From: DASWOJ01 sp964242415 | GTDB lineage: Bacteria > Pseudomonadota > Alphaproteobacteria > Acetobacterales > Acetobacteraceae | Length of the DNA stretch: 64,000 bases | Assembly: GCA_964242415.1 (NCBI GenBank) | Contig: CAXTAT010000025.1 | Location: 22,984-86,983, forward strand | Direction of reading: 5' to 3' | Shown: positions 19,231-28,783 of the stretch, one piece after another | How the letters are laid out: each line of letters opens with the position of its first letter | Position numbering within the stretch: position 1 is the stretch's first letter | The notes under the pieces: model-generated | Databases searched by the model: none | What the model was told of the DNA's origin: nothing | What the model saw: only the letters and a program-made list of their open reading frames with translations | Position numbers and translations under genes: made by a program

Positions 19231-20793
19231 CTATTGCGCCAACGTCTGGGCTGGAGGCTGCAAGGCCCCGGCGGCCGGCGGGGTGATCCGTGCCGCGGCA
19301 TAGGCGGCCGGATGCGTCAGCAGGTACTGCGCCGCGACGATGTCGGAGTCACGGCCCTCGCCAGCCGGGCAGGCGCTACGCAGGTCGAGGACGGCAGCGG
19401 TCGTCAGCGGCACCCGGGCCAGCCGGTGACGCTCCAGCGCGGATTGCAGGGACTGCGTGCCGCGCTCCAGGCTGGCCAGTTGCTGCGCCACCTGGTCCTG
19501 CCCCAGGCTGGTGCAGACTTGCGGCAGCACGCCCAGGCCCTGGATCGGCCAGCCCCAGGGCGCCAGCACCCGGCTCCAGGTGACGAACAGCTCGCCGCCG
19601 TCCGGCAGCGTGGCGATGGTCTGCACCAGGCCCTTGCCCAACGTCGAGCTGCCGACGACGATGGCGCGGCCCTGGTCTGCCAAGGCGGCCGTGAGGATCT
19701 CGGCGGCGCTGGCGGACCGGCCGTCCACCATCACGGCGACCGGCACACCCTCGGTGACGTCGCCGGAGGTCGCCATCCACTGATGCGATGCGTTGGGGTT
19801 GCGCCCCTGGGTGACGGCGATCACCCCGGCGTCGAGCAGCAGGTCGGCCGCCGCGACTGCCGGGCGCAACAGGCCGCCGCGGTTGCCGCGCAGGTCCAGC
19901 ACCAGCCCGCGGGGGCGACGGGCGGGCGGCAGGGCGTGGAAGGCGGTCTCCAGCTCACGGCCGACGCGCTGGGCGGTGTCGGCGCTGAAGCCGGTGATGC
20001 GCAGGGTCAGCACGGCCCCGGCGCGCTGGGCGAACACGGTTTCGGGTGGGGTCACGGCGCGCTCGACCTCGACCGTGCGGAGCCGGCCGCCGCGCCCGCG
20101 CACCGTCAGGGAGACGTCGGTGCCCTCCATGCCGTTCAGCCAGCCCATTACGGTGTCCGCCGACTCGTTGCGCGTCGGCTGGCCGTCCACGGCCAGCACG
20201 CGGTCGCCGACGACGATGCCCGCCTCGCCGGCCGGGCCATCCGCGTTCACGCCCTGCACCACGAGGGCCGCACCGTGGCGGGCGACCTGCAGGCCGGCCC
20301 CGGCCTCCCCGGACCGGCGCGACCGGTCCGCGTCCGCCGGCTCGGGCGCGACGTAGCGGGAGTAGGGGTCCAGATGGTTGAAGATCTCGTCGAAGAAGGC
20401 GCTGATCAGGCCCTGCGTGCCGGCCTGCTGGATGGCGGGGGAGGCGGCCCAGGCGGCGGCGAACACGTCCGCGGCGGCGGCGGCCCAGGCCTCCGGCGTC
20501 GGCAGCGGTGGCGCGCCACGCTGGAACAGCGCCTTGCCGCCGACATCCAGCACGATGCCGCCATCCCGCAACTCGACCGTGAGCGCGGTGTCGGTCGCCG
20601 TCACGCCGTTCAGGCCCCAGACGGTGAGCTGCGGGATCGTCACGGCCTCGATGGTGCGCGGGGCGGTGAAGGCCAGGGCGGCGGCGAACACCGAGGCCGC
20701 CAGCTCAGAGTTGAACCCGGCGCCCGGCGGTTTTTGCTGCGCCCAGCCCGGCGAGGCGAACTGCAGCGCGAAGACGAGCAGCGCCCATCTCAT
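19231..20793 (-). CDS. S41 family C-terminal processing protease (PDZ protease)
   Basis: Periplasmic serine protease of the CtpA/Tsp type. The 520-residue protein starts with a signal peptide (residues 1-18, cleavage near GWA-QQ), has a PDZ domain (about 165-240) with GPAGEAGIVVGDRVLAVDG, and the S41 domain (about 255-430) with DLRGNRGG, catalytic Ser in GRSASAAEI (360/362) and Lys387 in STLGKGLVQ. The ATG overlaps the rnr stop by 4 bases, so it is coupled to rnr. The C-terminal 100 residues are less conserved and contain two cysteines. Confidence 0.9.
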   Translation of the reverse strand: MRWALLVFALQFASPGWAQQKPPGAGFNSELAASVFAAALAFTAPRTIEAVTIPQLTVWGLNGVTATDTALTVELRDGGIVLDVGGKALFQRGAPPLPTPEAWAAAAADVFAAAWAASPAIQQAGTQGLISAFFDEIFNHLDPYSRYVAPEPADADRSRRSGEAGAGLQVARHGAALVVQGVNADGPAGEAGIVVGDRVLAVDGQPTRNESADTVMGWLNGMEGTDVSLTVRGRGGRLRTVEVERAVTPPETVFAQRAGAVLTLRITGFSADTAQRVGRELETAFHALPPARRPRGLVLDLRGNRGGLLRPAVAAADLLLDAGVIAVTQGRNPNASHQWMATSGDVTEGVPVAVMVDGRSASAAEILTAALADQGRAIVVGSSTLGKGLVQTIATLPDGGELFVTWSRVLAPWGWPIQGLGVLPQVCTSLGQDQVAQQLASLERGTQSLQSALERHRLARVPLTTAAVLDLRSACPAGEGRDSDIVAAQYLLTHPAAYAAARITPPAAGALQPPAQTLAQ

Positions 20794-22976
20794 CGTCGTC
20801 CGGACCGGCGGGTGCCCAGGCGACGGACCGGTCCCGGCTCCGCGCTGTCGTCCGCGGCTGGCCGGGCGGGGGAGACCATCTGGAACAGCAGCCCTCCGGT
20901 GACCGGCGCCGCCTCGGCCAGGCGGACCTCGACGTCCTGCGCCAGGTGGTAGGTCATGCGGGTGCGGCGGCCGGAGAGCGACTGCGTGGCCTCCTCATAC
21001 AGCCAGTAGTCGTCCGGCAGCGCCGACATGGGGACCAGGCCGCTGGCGCCGGACTCCGCCAGGGTGACGAAAAGGCCGAAACGCTGCACGCCGGAGATGC
21101 GGGCGGCGAAGGTGGAGCCGACCTTGTCCGCCATGTAGGCGGCGAGGTAGCGGTCGATGGCCTCTCGTTCCGCCAGGGCGGCGCGGCGTTCGGTGCCGCT
21201 GATGTGCTCGGCGGTGTCGGGCAGGCCAGGAAGCTCCTCCGGCGCCAGGCCGCCCAGGCCGAGCTTCAGGCCGGTGATCAGGGCGCGGTGCACCAGCAGG
21301 TCGGAGTAGCGGCGAATCGGGCTGGTGAAGTGGGCATATCGGGGCAGGCTCAGCCCGAAGTGGCCGATGTTGTCGGGGCTGTAGGCCGCCTGCGACTGGC
21401 TGCGCAGGATGATCTCGTTGACCAGGGGCGCCTGCTCGGTCCCTGCGACATGCTGCAGCACCCGGTCGAGGTCGCGGGGGTGCAGGTCGTTGCCGGGCAC
21501 GAGGCTGATGCCCAGGCTGTGCAGGAACGTCCGCAGCGTCTCCAGCTTTTCCTCGGAGGGCGGGGCGTGGATGCGGTACATGCAGGGTTGGCGCAGGCGT
21601 TCCAGTTCCTCGGCGGCGGCCACGTTGGCGAGGATCATGAACTCCTCGATCAGCTTGTGGCTGTCGAGGCGGGGGCGGGGGGCGATCTGGACCACCTTGC
21701 CGTCCTCCAGCACCACCTTGCGCTCGGGCAGGTCGAGGTCGAGCGTGCCGCGGGCCTGGCGGGCGGCGAGCAGGGCGCGGAAGGCGGCATACAGGGGGGC
21801 GATCACGCCGGGCAGGGCAAGGTCGTCGCCCGCGTCGGCGGCAGCCTGCACCCCGGTGTAGGTCAGGCGGGCGGCGCTGCGCATCAGGGCGCGGCCGAAG
21901 CGGTGCCGGGTCTTGCGGCCGGTGGCATCGACGTGCATTTCGACGAACAGGCAGCCGCGGTCCTCGTGCGGGCGCAGGCTGCACCAGCCGTTGGACAGCC
22001 GCTCCGGCAGCATCGGCACCACGCGGTCGGGGAAGTACACGCTGTTGCCGCGGGTGCGCGCCGCCTGGTCCAGCGGGGCGCCGGGGCGGACGTAGTGCGC
22101 GACGTCGGCGATGGCGACGATCAGGCGGAAGCCGGTGCCGTCCGGCTCGGCGAACACGGCGTCGTCGAAGTCGCGGGCGTCCTCGCCGTCGATGGTGATG
22201 AGCGGGGTGGCGCGCAGGTCCTCGCGCTTGCCCAGCGGGACCGCACGGGCGCGGGCGGCGGCGGCCAGGGCGTCCTCGGAGAAGTCCTGCGGGATACCGT
22301 GGGCGTGGATGCAGATCAGGCTGACGGCGCGGGCGTCGCCCATGCGGCCCAGGCGCTCGACAATGCGCGCCGGTTTGAGGCCGTAGCTTGCGGCGGGCAG
22401 GGGTTCGGCGACGACGATCTCGTCGGTTTCGGCGCCGCCGTCCTCGCCGGGGGGGATGCGCCATTCGGCCTTGGCCCGGCGGTCGGTTGGAACCAGCCGG
22501 TTCGGGGAGCGGAACACGCCGAGGATGCGGCCGGGTTCGTCGGACAGGCGCTTGAGGGTGCGGCCCTCCCACTTGCCGTTGCCGATCGGGTTGATGCGGG
22601 CGAGCACGCGCTCGCCGGGCGCCAGGGCGGGCTGGCCGCGGCGCTCGGGGGCCATCAGCACCATCGGGGGCGGACCCTCGCCGGTCCATTCGACGGGCCG
22701 TGCCACGGCGTCGCCGTCCGGGTCGGTTCCGGTCACCCGCACGACGATGGCGTCGGTGGAGTGGCCGGGCGGGGTGAAGCGGCGGTGACCGGCTGGTGCG
22801 ATGGCGCCCTCCTTGGCGAGATCAGACAACAAGGCGCGCAACGGTTGGCGCAGTTCGGGGCCGAGGCCGAATTCCCTGGAGACTTCGCGCTTTCCGACGC
22901 GCCCGGTGGCGCCCTGGATGAAGCGGCGGACGGCATCGCGGCTTGGGAGGCCCGGTGCGTCCTGGCGGCGGGCCAC
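20790..22976 (-). CDS. rnr: Ribonuclease R (RNB-family exoribonuclease)
   Basis: 3'-5' exoribonuclease that degrades structured RNA. The 728-residue protein has an N-terminal winged-helix region (AVRRFIQGATGRVGKREVSR), cold-shock-like domains, the RNB catalytic domain with ITIDGEDARDFDDAV (metal-binding aspartates) and HFTSPIRRYSDLLVHRAL, and a C-terminal S1 domain (GSTFAARISGVQRFGLFVTL). The start is GTG at 22976, one base after the topA stop; longer frames run only through topA. The end overlaps the S41 protease start. The short arginine-rich tail is typical. Confidence 0.94.
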   Translation of the reverse strand: MARRQDAPGLPSRDAVRRFIQGATGRVGKREVSREFGLGPELRQPLRALLSDLAKEGAIAPAGHRRFTPPGHSTDAIVVRVTGTDPDGDAVARPVEWTGEGPPPMVLMAPERRGQPALAPGERVLARINPIGNGKWEGRTLKRLSDEPGRILGVFRSPNRLVPTDRRAKAEWRIPPGEDGGAETDEIVVAEPLPAASYGLKPARIVERLGRMGDARAVSLICIHAHGIPQDFSEDALAAAARARAVPLGKREDLRATPLITIDGEDARDFDDAVFAEPDGTGFRLIVAIADVAHYVRPGAPLDQAARTRGNSVYFPDRVVPMLPERLSNGWCSLRPHEDRGCLFVEMHVDATGRKTRHRFGRALMRSAARLTYTGVQAAADAGDDLALPGVIAPLYAAFRALLAARQARGTLDLDLPERKVVLEDGKVVQIAPRPRLDSHKLIEEFMILANVAAAEELERLRQPCMYRIHAPPSEEKLETLRTFLHSLGISLVPGNDLHPRDLDRVLQHVAGTEQAPLVNEIILRSQSQAAYSPDNIGHFGLSLPRYAHFTSPIRRYSDLLVHRALITGLKLGLGGLAPEELPGLPDTAEHISGTERRAALAEREAIDRYLAAYMADKVGSTFAARISGVQRFGLFVTLAESGASGLVPMSALPDDYWLYEEATQSLSGRRTRMTYHLAQDVEVRLAEAAPVTGGLLFQMVSPARPAADDSAEPGPVRRLGTRRSGRR

Positions 22977-22977
22977 C

Positions 22978-25752
22978 CTAGGCTGCCGACGCCTTGGCAG
23001 CCTTCGGAGCGGCGGGGGTGGCCTTGGCCGGACCGGGCTTGGCGGCGGTTGTTGGCGCGGCCTGCTTTGGTGCTGCCGTCTTGGCTGCCGACTTCGCACC
23101 AGTCGCCTTTTTGGCCGCAGACTTCTTCGCGGCAGACTTCTTCGCCGTCGGCTTCCTCGCTGCAGGCGCCGCAACGCCCGGCGCCGATGCAGCCTTGGCC
23201 TTCTTTGCCGGAGCCGCCTTCTTCACCTTCTGGCCTGGCTTGGCCTTGAGCACCTTGCCCTTCTCGGCCAGCAGGGCCACCACGTCGTCGAGGGTCACGT
23301 CGGCCATCATGACATCGCGCGGCAGGTTGGCGACGCGCTGGCCATGCTGGGCATAGGCGCCGAAGCGGCCCTTGCGCACGGTCACCGGCTCCGCATCGGC
23401 GGGATGCGGACCCATCGAGCGCACGTTGTCCAGCTTCTTCGCCAGCACGTCCACGGCGCGGTTCAAGCCGACCGCCAGCACGTCGTCGTCGGCGTCCAGC
23501 GAGCCATAGATGGCGCCCATCTTCACGTAGGGACCGAAGCGGCCGATCCCGGCCTCGATCACCTCCTTGCGCTCGGGATGCACGCCGACGATGCGCGGCA
23601 GCGACAGCAGGCCGAGCGCCTGATCGAGGGTCAGGCCGTCGCCCTCGACGCCCTTGGGCAGCGAGGTGCGGCGCGGCTTGTACTTCTTGTCGTCCGGGTT
23701 GGCCTCGCCCTGCTGCACGTATAGGCCGTAGGGTCCGCGGCGCACGGTGATGGGTTCGCCGGTCCCGGGATGGTGGCCGAGGTCGCGCTTGCCCTCGCGC
23801 AGGGTTTCGCTGCCGTCCTCGCCGGCGTCGATGGCGAGGCGGCGGGTGTACTTGCACTCCGGGTAGTTGGCGCAGCCGATGAAGCTGCCGTGGCGGCCCA
23901 GGCGCAGGCCGAGCCGGCCCTCGTGGCACGCCGGGCAGAGCCGTGGGTCGGCGCCGTCGTCGCGGACTGGGAAGAAGTGCTCGCCGAGGTCCTGGTCCAG
24001 GGCGTCGATGACGTCGGAAATCTTGAGATCGCGGGTCTGCTCGACGGCGCGGGAGAAGTGGTCCCAGAACGCCTGCATCACCTCGCGCCAGTTGGCCCGG
24101 CCGCCGGAGATGTCGTCGAGCTGCTCCTCCAGCGAGGCGGTGAAGTTGCTGTCCACGTAGCGCTCGAAGAAGCTGGTCAGGAAGGCCGTCACCAGGCGGC
24201 CGCGGTCCTCGGGGACGAAGCGCTTGCCCTCCATGCGCACGTAGTTGCGGTCGCGCAGCACCGTCAGGATCGAGGCGTAGGTGGAGGGGCGGCCGATGCC
24301 CAGCTCCTCCATGCGCTTGACCAGGCTGGCCTCGGAGTAGCGCGGCGGGGGCTGGGTGAAGTGCTGGTCGGCGGCGACCTGGCCGAGCTGCAGGGGGTCG
24401 CGCTCCTGCATCGGCGGCAACATGCGGCTTTCGTCGGCGGCGGCGGCACCCTCTGGTGCGTCGTCCACGTCTTCCCGGTAAAGTTTCAGGTAACCGTCGA
24501 ACGCCACGATAGAGCCGTTGGCGCGCAGGCGTGCCCGGGCGCCGGCGATGTCCACGGCCACCTGGTCCAGCTCCGCCGACTGCATCTGCGAGGCGACGGC
24601 GCGCTTCCAGATCAGCTCGTATAGCCGCTGCTGCTCCGGGTTCAGGTAGCGGGCGACGCTGTCGGGCGTGCGCTCGACCAGGGTGGGGCGGACTGCTTCG
24701 TGCGCCTCCTGGGCGTTCTTGGCCTTGCTGGTGTACTCGCGCGGCGCGGCGGGGACATAGGTGTGGCCGTAGGTGTCGCCGACGTGCTCGCGGATAGCCG
24801 ACATGGCTTCCTTGGCCATCTGCACGCCGTCGGTCCGCATGTAGGTGATCAGGCCGGTCGTCTCGCCGTCCAGCTCCACGCCCTCATAGAGCTGCTGGGC
24901 GCAGCGCATGGTGGCCTGGGCGCCCATGCCGAGCTTGCGGCTGGCCTCCTGCTGCAGGGTGCTGGTGGTGAAGGGGGCGGGGGGGTGGCGCTTGACGCGG
25001 CGGCGCTCGACGGTGGCGACGGCGAAGGCGTCGGACTCGGCGGCGGCCTGGGCGCGATGGGCCAGGTCGGCGGTGTTGAGGTCGAACTGGTCCAGACGCC
25101 TGCCGTCCAGGTGGGTCAGGCGGGCGGTGAAGGGGGCGCCGGCGGGGGTGCGGAGGTGGGCCTCGACGGTCCAGTACTCGCGCGGCTTGAAGACTTCGAT
25201 CTCGGCTTCGCGCTCGCAGACCATGCGCAGGGCCACGGACTGCACGCGGCCGGCGCTGCGGCTGCCGGGCAGCTTGCGCCATAGGACGGGGGAGAGGGTG
25301 AAGCCGACGAGGTAGTCCAGCGCGCGCCGGGCCAGGTAGGCTTCTATGAGCGGCTGGTCCAGCTCGCGGGGGTGGGCGATGGCGAATTGCACGGCGGACT
25401 TGGTGATCTCGTTGAAGGTGATGCGGTGGACGTGGACGCCGCGCAGCGCCTTTTTCTCGTCCAGCATGGCGCGGACGTGCCAGCTTATCGCCTCGCCCTC
25501 GCGGTCGGGGTCGGTCGCCAGATAGAGCGTATCCGCACCTTTCAGTGCCTTGGCGATGGCGGCGACCTGTCGGGCGCCGCGCTCATCGGCGGCCCAGTCC
25601 ATGGCGAATCCCTCCTCCGGCCGCACGCTGCCATCCTTGGGCGGCAGGTCGCGGACGTGGCCGAAGCTGGCGAGGACCGTGTAGTTATCGCCAAGGTATT
25701 TGTTTATTGTCTTCGCCTTAGCAGGCGATTCGACGACGACGACATCAGTCAT
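22978..25752 (-). CDS. topA: DNA topoisomerase I
   Basis: Type IA topoisomerase that relaxes negative supercoils. The 924-residue protein has the Toprim domain (VVVVESPAKAKTINKYLG, DPDREGEAISWH) and active Tyr304 in GLITYMRTDG. A four-cysteine zinc finger follows (CPACHEGRLG, then GCANYPEC), then repeated C-terminal topoisomerase domains and a lysine/alanine-rich tail of about 75 residues that probably binds DNA. ATG at 25752 has AGGA 5 nt upstream; a frame start at 25773 adds 7 residues. It lies 36 bases after dprA, and rnr follows after 1 base. Confidence 0.96.
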   Translation of the reverse strand: MTDVVVVESPAKAKTINKYLGDNYTVLASFGHVRDLPPKDGSVRPEEGFAMDWAADERGARQVAAIAKALKGADTLYLATDPDREGEAISWHVRAMLDEKKALRGVHVHRITFNEITKSAVQFAIAHPRELDQPLIEAYLARRALDYLVGFTLSPVLWRKLPGSRSAGRVQSVALRMVCEREAEIEVFKPREYWTVEAHLRTPAGAPFTARLTHLDGRRLDQFDLNTADLAHRAQAAAESDAFAVATVERRRVKRHPPAPFTTSTLQQEASRKLGMGAQATMRCAQQLYEGVELDGETTGLITYMRTDGVQMAKEAMSAIREHVGDTYGHTYVPAAPREYTSKAKNAQEAHEAVRPTLVERTPDSVARYLNPEQQRLYELIWKRAVASQMQSAELDQVAVDIAGARARLRANGSIVAFDGYLKLYREDVDDAPEGAAAADESRMLPPMQERDPLQLGQVAADQHFTQPPPRYSEASLVKRMEELGIGRPSTYASILTVLRDRNYVRMEGKRFVPEDRGRLVTAFLTSFFERYVDSNFTASLEEQLDDISGGRANWREVMQAFWDHFSRAVEQTRDLKISDVIDALDQDLGEHFFPVRDDGADPRLCPACHEGRLGLRLGRHGSFIGCANYPECKYTRRLAIDAGEDGSETLREGKRDLGHHPGTGEPITVRRGPYGLYVQQGEANPDDKKYKPRRTSLPKGVEGDGLTLDQALGLLSLPRIVGVHPERKEVIEAGIGRFGPYVKMGAIYGSLDADDDVLAVGLNRAVDVLAKKLDNVRSMGPHPADAEPVTVRKGRFGAYAQHGQRVANLPRDVMMADVTLDDVVALLAEKGKVLKAKPGQKVKKAAPAKKAKAASAPGVAAPAARKPTAKKSAAKKSAAKKATGAKSAAKTAAPKQAAPTTAAKPGPAKATPAAPKAAKASAA

Positions 25753-25788
25753 GAGGTCCTTTACGCGGCGCAAGCCGGGTGAGGCGCC

Positions 25789-26916
25789 CTACTCGATCAA
25801 GGCGACTTGGTTGCCTGGCAACATTTGGATGCGATGGCTCAGTTCCAAGGCCATCAGGGCACCCTGCACCGCGTGCACCGACAACTGGCAGCGCCGCATC
25901 AAGTCGTCAACCAGCGTCGGCGACGGGCTGAGCAGCGGTACGACCTGCGCAACGATCGCGGCCAGGTCCGGCTCGGGGCCGTCATACCGTCCCGGGTCAT
26001 CGGCGAAGCCGAGCGGCGGGGCGGACGTGCTCGACAGCGGCAGGTGCGCGGTGACGTCCGCGGCGCTCTCGGTCAGGTAGGCGCCCTCCCGCAGCAGCGC
26101 GTTGGAACCGCGGCAGCGCGGGTCCAGCGGGGAGCCTGGGACGGCGAACACCGCACGGCCCTCGTCGAGCGCAACCTGGGCCGTGATCAGGCTGCCCGAG
26201 CGCGGCGCGGCCTCGATCACCACGACGCCCAGCGCCAGCCCGGCGATCACCCGGTTGCGGCGGGGGAAGTGCCGGGCCTGCGGGGCGGTGCCCAGCGGCG
26301 CCTCCGCCACCACGGCGCCGCCCTTGGCGATGCGTCGCTGCAGGTCGGCGTTCTCCGGGGGATAGGCGACATCGACGCCGCCTGCGACGGCGGCGATGGT
26401 CTGCCCGGTGCGCAACGCCCCCTCATGCGCCGCCGTGTCGATGCCGCGCGCCAGGCCGGACACCACGACCAGCCCAGACAGCGCCAGGTCGGCGGCGAGA
26501 AGCTCCGCCATGCGCTGGCCGTTGACGGAGGCGTTGCGGGCGCCCACCAGCGCGACCGCGCGCTGGCCCAGTAGCGCCATGTTGCCCAGGACCGACAGCA
26601 GCGGCGGGGCGGTGTCGAGCTGCGCCAGGATTGCCGGGTAGTCCGGGCCGTCCAGGAACACCATCCGGCCGCCCAGCTTGGCCAAGGCGGTCATCTCGCG
26701 CTTGGCGGCAGAAATGGACGGGACGGTTGGTGCGGCGGCCTTGCCGCCGGCGCGGGCCAGGGCGGGCAGGGAGTCGATGGCCTCGGCGGTCGTGGCGAAG
26801 CGGCGCAGCAGACGGCGATAGGTCACGGGGCCGACGCCATCGGTGCGGGCCAGGCGCAGGCGGTCGATGGCTTCGGCGGAGGACAATGCGGCCGGGGCCG
26901 ATGGGGCCGGGGTCAC
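25789..26916 (-). CDS. dprA: DNA processing protein DprA
   Basis: Binds incoming single-stranded DNA and loads RecA during natural transformation. The 375-residue protein has an N-terminal helix-hairpin-helix-like region (TDGVGPVTYRRLLRRF), the Rossmann-like DprA domain with LVGARNASVNGQR, VVSGLARGIDTAAHEGAL and FPRRNRVIAGLA, and a C-terminal winged-helix domain (SPTLVDDLMRRCQLS). The start is GTG at 26916, overlapping the plsY stop as GTGA. The comEC gene is only about 4.3 kb away, so two competence genes are in the window. Confidence 0.94.
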   Translation of the reverse strand: MTPAPSAPAALSSAEAIDRLRLARTDGVGPVTYRRLLRRFATTAEAIDSLPALARAGGKAAAPTVPSISAAKREMTALAKLGGRMVFLDGPDYPAILAQLDTAPPLLSVLGNMALLGQRAVALVGARNASVNGQRMAELLAADLALSGLVVVSGLARGIDTAAHEGALRTGQTIAAVAGGVDVAYPPENADLQRRIAKGGAVVAEAPLGTAPQARHFPRRNRVIAGLALGVVVIEAAPRSGSLITAQVALDEGRAVFAVPGSPLDPRCRGSNALLREGAYLTESAADVTAHLPLSSTSAPPLGFADDPGRYDGPEPDLAAIVAQVVPLLSPSPTLVDDLMRRCQLSVHAVQGALMALELSHRIQMLPGNQVALIE

Positions 26917-27497
26917 CGGGGCCGGCCGATTCGCGGTTCGGTTCCGGCGAGCAGGCGGCGGATGTTACCCTCGTGCCGCACGAACACGATGAGGGACACC
27001 ACGGCGACGGCCAGGGCCGGTGCGGGGCCGCTCCATGCCAGGGTCAGCACCGGGGCGAGGGTGAAAGCGATCAGTGCGCCGGCCGATGACAGCCGGGTCA
27101 GCCGGGCAGTGAGCAGCCAGGCTGCGCAACAGGCGAGGCCGACCGGCCAGGCGATGCCGAGGATGACGCCAAGGCCGGTAGCCACGCCCTTGCCGCCCTG
27201 GCCGCGCATCCAGATTGAGGTGCAATGGCCGACCACCGCCGCGACGCCCGCGAGCAGTCCGGCGGTGGCGTCGGCCCAGTAGGCGGCCAGCAGCACCGCC
27301 GCCGCGCCCTTGCCGCCGTCGAGCAGCAGCGTCAGGGCGGCGATGTCCTTGCGGCCGGTCCGCAGCACGTTGGTGGCGCCGATGTTGCCGGAGCCGATGG
27401 CGCGGATGTCGCCCAGCCCGGCCATTCGGCTGAGCAGGAAGCCGAACGGCACGGACCCCATGAGATAGCCGCTCAGCACGGCCAGGACCAGGATCAC
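26913..27497 (-). CDS. plsY: Acyl-phosphate glycerol-3-phosphate acyltransferase PlsY
   Basis: Inner-membrane enzyme that makes lysophosphatidic acid from acyl phosphate, the first step of phospholipid synthesis. The 194-residue protein has about five membrane segments and the three conserved loops: GSVPFGFLLSR, GSGNIGATNVLRTGRK with LLDGGKGAAAV, and GHCTSIWMRGQGGKGVATG. Start GTG at 27497 overlaps the pyrC-like stop. It sits within the coupled run pyrB-pyrC-plsY-dprA, an arrangement I know from other alphaproteobacteria. Confidence 0.95.
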   Translation of the reverse strand: MILVLAVLSGYLMGSVPFGFLLSRMAGLGDIRAIGSGNIGATNVLRTGRKDIAALTLLLDGGKGAAAVLLAAYWADATAGLLAGVAAVVGHCTSIWMRGQGGKGVATGLGVILGIAWPVGLACCAAWLLTARLTRLSSAGALIAFTLAPVLTLAWSGPAPALAVAVVSLIVFVRHEGNIRRLLAGTEPRIGRPR

Positions 27498-28783
27498 CCG
27501 AACACCCGGCGGCCGGCCTTCCAGGTGCCCAGCACCCGGCCCTCCAGCGCCCGCCCGTCGAACGGCGTGTTCGGCGCCTTGCCCGGCAGCAGCCCGGCCT
27601 CGACCTTCCAGATGCGTTCCAGGTCGAACAGGCATAGGTCGGCGGCGGCGCCCTTGGCCAGGCGTCCCGCGGAGGTGCCGAGCCGCCGGGCCGGGCGGGC
27701 GGTCAATAGGTCCAGCGCCTGCATCAGCGGCAGGCCGTTGCCGTGCACCTGCGCCAGGGTCACGCCAAGCAGGGTTGCCAGGCCGGCGCCACCCGGCGTT
27801 GCCAGGGCGAACGGCAGGCGCTTGTCGTCGGCGTCGCGGGGTTGGTGGTCGGAGGCGATGGCGTCGATGGTGCCGTCCGCCAGGGCGGCGCAGACGGCGA
27901 GCCGGTCCGCCTCCGGGCGCAGCGGGGGGGACAGCTTGGCGTAGGTGCGGAAGTCGCCGATGGCGGTCTCGTTCAGGTCGAAGTAGGGCGGGGCGGTGTC
28001 GCAGGTCACGTTCAGGCCGGCGTGCTTGGCGCGGCGGATCAGCTCCAGCGCCTCGGCGGTCGAGACGTGGGCGAAGTGCAGGGCGCCGCCGGTCAGCTCG
28101 GCCAGGCGGATGTCGCGGGCGACCAGGATCGCCTCGGCGGCGGCGGGGATGCCGGGCAGGCCGAGGCGGGTGGCCAGCTCGCCCTCCGTCGCGGCGCCGC
28201 CTTGGGCCAGGGCGGGATCCTCGGGGTGCTGCACCACCAGGGCGCCGAAGCCGCGGGCGTAGGACAGCGCCATCCGCATCATCCGGGCGTCGCCGACCGC
28301 GCGCTGGCCATCGGTGAAGGCGACGGCGCCGGCCTCCCGCAGCAGGCCGATCTCGGCCATTTCCTCGCCGCGGCAGCCGCGGGTGACGGCGGCGTAGGGC
28401 AGGATGGTCAGGCTGCCGGTTTCCTCGCCGCGGGCGCGCAGCAGGCGGACCAGGGCGGGGTCGTCGATGGCGGGCAGGCTGTCGGGCAGGGCAGCCAGGG
28501 TAGTGATGCCGCTGGAGGCGGCGGCGATGGCGGCGGAGGCGACGGTTTCGCGGTATTCGTAGCCGGGTTCGCCTAGGGCGGCGCGCATATCGACCAGGCC
28601 GGGACATAGGATGGCCTCGTTGCAGTCGATGACCACCGCGCCGTCGGGCCGCCCCAGGCCGGGGCCGAAGTCGGCGATGAGGCCGCCGCGCACCAGGAGG
28701 TCGCCTTGCTGGTCCAGGCGGGTGGCCGGGTCGATCAGGCGGGCGCCGAGGAACAAGACGTCCGAGAACAGCACGTCAAGCAT
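27494..28783 (-). CDS. pyrC: Dihydroorotase-like protein without the metal-binding HxH motif
   Basis: Amidohydrolase of the PyrC family, 429 residues, encoded directly after pyrB. Active enzymes have DxHxHxREPG at this place; here residues 65-74 read DMRAALGEPG, so both metal-ligand histidines and the arginine are replaced. The later SDHxPH motif reads SDHQPRDADDK. Loss of these residues suggests it does not hydrolyse dihydroorotate and may instead be a structural partner of aspartate carbamoyltransferase, as for the inactive PyrC-like subunit (PyrC'/PyrX) in Pseudomonas. A true PyrC should exist elsewhere. ATG at 28783 overlaps the pyrB stop by 8 bases; GTG at 28795 is an alternative. Confidence 0.88.
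   Translation of the reverse strand: MLDVLFSDVLFLGARLIDPATRLDQQGDLLVRGGLIADFGPGLGRPDGAVVIDCNEAILCPGLVDMRAALGEPGYEYRETVASAAIAAASSGITTLAALPDSLPAIDDPALVRLLRARGEETGSLTILPYAAVTRGCRGEEMAEIGLLREAGAVAFTDGQRAVGDARMMRMALSYARGFGALVVQHPEDPALAQGGAATEGELATRLGLPGIPAAAEAILVARDIRLAELTGGALHFAHVSTAEALELIRRAKHAGLNVTCDTAPPYFDLNETAIGDFRTYAKLSPPLRPEADRLAVCAALADGTIDAIASDHQPRDADDKRLPFALATPGGAGLATLLGVTLAQVHGNGLPLMQALDLLTARPARRLGTSAGRLAKGAAADLCLFDLERIWKVEAGLLPGKAPNTPFDGRALEGRVLGTWKAGRRVFG

Noticed and set aside
19156..23249. Long plus-strand frames opposite the S41 protease and rnr
   Set aside because: Both lie wholly antisense to well-recognised genes and show the same low-complexity composition as other shadows.
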